From an uncultured Clostridia bacterium (GTDB taxonomy: Bacteria; Bacillota; Clostridia; UBA1381): a stretch of DNA of 7,315 nucleotides. The notes beneath the pieces were generated by a model. The model saw only the letters and a list, made by a program, of their open reading frames with translations, did not search any database and was not told where the DNA came from. Below are positions 6,194 through 7,315 of this stretch, piece after piece. Numbering within the stretch: the stretch's first letter is position 1; every line of letters starts with the position of its first letter. The position numbers and the translations under genes were made by a program. The DNA is taken from assembly GCA_910579415.1 (NCBI GenBank), contig CAJTUY010000013.1, positions 1-7,315 of the forward strand, in the 5' to 3' direction.

Positions 6194-6222
6194 TATAATA
6201 TGAATACACCATAAATTGTGTT
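6194..6222 (-). promoter_or_regulatory. Candidate sporulation (sigma-K/sigma-E type) promoter of dpaA
   Basis: On the minus strand CATATTATA (6202-6194) fits the CATAnnnTA -10 pattern of sigma-K promoters, with an ACAC element (6221-6218) 15-17 bases upstream at the place of the short AC -35 box. Transcription would start near 6187, about 25 bases before the dpaA start. The motif is short and the region AT-rich, so chance agreement is possible. The known sigma-K control of spoVF in B. subtilis raises its plausibility. Confidence 0.4.
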
Positions 6223-6249
6223 AAAGAAACAGTATCCTTAATAAAACTA

Positions 6250-6278
6250 TGGACAAAACATCACAATTCATATATAAT
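6250..6278 (+). promoter_or_regulatory. Vegetative (sigma-A type) promoter of the secreted-protein gene
   Basis: TGGACA (6250-6255, five of six consensus bases) and a perfect TATAAT (6273-6278) are separated by exactly 17 bases. Transcription would begin near 6285, giving a leader of about 30 bases with the ribosome site AAAGGGG (6301-6307). This is the best promoter in the window and points to expression during growth, in contrast to the divergent sporulation operon. Confidence 0.78.
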
Positions 6279-6314
6279 AAGTTTATTAAGTTCTAAATTT
6301 AAAGGGGATTATTT

Positions 6315-7315
6315 ATGAAACGATTTATTACACTATTACTTTTGACTTTAACGCTTGTATTGCCGTTGTTTTCACTGGAAGTAACGGCTGAAACAAGAAC
6401 AGAGGTATACACGAGATTTGTACAGGGGAATTTTAGCCATACGGGTGACGGTTCTGCGGAGTCGCCGTATAATCTTTTTGTTGACGCGCTGGACGCTGTG
6501 GCTGACGGCGGAACGATTTACATAATGAACGGCGGAGCGTTTATAAATGATACGAGTGACGCAATGCCTTTTGTAATAAATAAAAATATCACTATTTCTT
6601 CGTTGCCCGATACTGTGGAATATCCGGATTTAATTGTAAGAACTTCGGGAATGGTACTGGGTGCAGATGTTACGTTCAGAAATATAGTGCTTTCTTTCAG
6701 CAACCCCACACGTCCGATAGTATGCGCTAACGGATATTCGCTTGTTATGGATAACATATCATACAATCAATCCGCAAATAAAATCCATCTCGCAGGAGGA
6801 AGTATGCATAATGAAGATGGTATATTATTAAGTCCTGTACCGGGCGCAAACGGAAGTATTACCGTAAAAGGAAGTAAATCGTCGATTGGAAATATTTATG
6901 CGGGTAGTATAAACGGTGAATTTGATATGCCGGTAGATATATCGGTTTGCGATGTCGCAGGAGCTGATATAGGTAATATTTATGCCTCAGGCGCTGAGGA
7001 AGGGTACTATAACAGCGAAAATTTTTTGGACCCTGATAATAAGCCGGATGACCCCGTAGCTGATTATGTAAATTATCCTATGCTTGGAGATGTATCTGTA
7101 AATCTGAATAAAACCGGTCTTGAAGAGGTTTACGGAAATACAGGAGGTTTTAAAAATGCTTCTGTTTCGGTATCTACACGATATCTGTTTTCCGCTTCAT
7201 TAAAAGATGTTTCTTCCGTTGAAGTGGAAAACGGTCATTTTGCTCCCAGAGAAATGAATAACGGTGCCGATTTAAAGATATGTGACGGGGCAACGTTTGA
7301 TACAAGTAAGCTTAA
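6315..7315 (+). CDS. Secreted surface protein with beta-helix-like character (partial, runs off right edge)
   Basis: The frame is open from ATG 6315 to the window end (333 residues visible, no stop). It starts with a classic signal peptide: MKR, a Leu/Thr-rich hydrophobic core (4-20) and a probable cleavage after VTA (residue 25), so the protein is exported. After it, HTGDGSAESPYNLFVDALDA (42-60) followed by GGTIYIMNGGAF resembles the opening of parallel beta-helix (pectin-lyase-like) surface proteins, where a GDGS..PY segment leads into a strand ending in TIYI. The rest is rich in Gly, Asn, Ser and short beta strands, with a repeated element: IGNIYAGS (191-198) and IGNIYASG (219-226), 28 residues apart. 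No catalytic residues can be named. The start is supported by AAAGGGG eight bases upstream. A role as a cell-surface, adhesion or polysaccharide-binding protein is an inference from architecture; the missing C-terminus would hold any anchoring domain. Confidence 0.8.
   Translation, partial: MKRFITLLLLTLTLVLPLFSLEVTAETRTEVYTRFVQGNFSHTGDGSAESPYNLFVDALDAVADGGTIYIMNGGAFINDTSDAMPFVINKNITISSLPDTVEYPDLIVRTSGMVLGADVTFRNIVLSFSNPTRPIVCANGYSLVMDNISYNQSANKIHLAGGSMHNEDGILLSPVPGANGSITVKGSKSSIGNIYAGSINGEFDMPVDISVCDVAGADIGNIYASGAEEGYYNSENFLDPDNKPDDPVADYVNYPMLGDVSVNLNKTGLEEVYGNTGGFKNASVSVSTRYLFSASLKDVSSVEVENGHFAPREMNNGADLKICDGATFDTSKL

Noticed and set aside
6518..6766. Minus-strand open frame inside the secreted-protein gene
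   Set aside because: The plus-strand frame has a signal peptide, a promoter and a ribosome site and is open for 333 codons; the opposite frame has none of these.
1..7315. CRISPR array, tRNA or rRNA genes
   Set aside because: No regularly spaced direct repeats and no cloverleaf-like or ribosomal sequence were seen in any gap between genes.

Overview
The window looks like chromosomal DNA of a low-GC, spore-forming Bacillota, most likely a Clostridia member. The clearest evidence is an adjacent pair for both subunits of dipicolinate synthase (dpaA/dpaB, also called spoVFA/spoVFB), used in endospores. Strong AAGGAGG-type ribosome sites, AT-rich promoters and a family of secreted repeat proteins fit the same group. 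The presence of dpaAB argues against the Clostridium perfringens type of organism, which lacks it and relies on an Etf protein instead.

Left part (1-2096, plus strand): a tightly packed three-gene cassette, visibly more AT-rich than the rest. Gene 1 is a two-repeat LAGLIDADG-fold protein whose two expected metal-binding acidic residues are Asn and Thr. Gene 2 is a small PD-(D/E)XK nuclease with a QxxxY motif. Gene 3 is a divergent SfsA-family protein, itself a nuclease-like fold. Genes 1 and 2 overlap by 11 bases, and genes 2 and 3 abut with no gap. A further reading frame ends just before gene 1, so the operon probably begins outside the window. My inference is a split restriction-like or other DNA-targeting defence module: a non-cutting recognition protein, a separate cutting subunit and an SfsA-like partner.

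Middle (2097-2509): a gene-poor stretch with nested inverted repeats, a 14-base perfect palindrome and a strong hairpin terminator. It marks the border between the accessory cassette and the conserved region.

Right part (2510-6161, minus strand): two operons. The first is an ArsB/NhaD-superfamily membrane transporter followed by a cytidylate kinase-like protein, with a readable promoter upstream and a terminator downstream. The second is dpaA-dpaB, with its own terminator and a candidate sporulation-type promoter.

Right edge (6315-7315, plus strand): a secreted protein, divergent from dpaA, with a signal peptide, a beta-helix-like repeat character and a very good vegetative promoter. It runs off the window.
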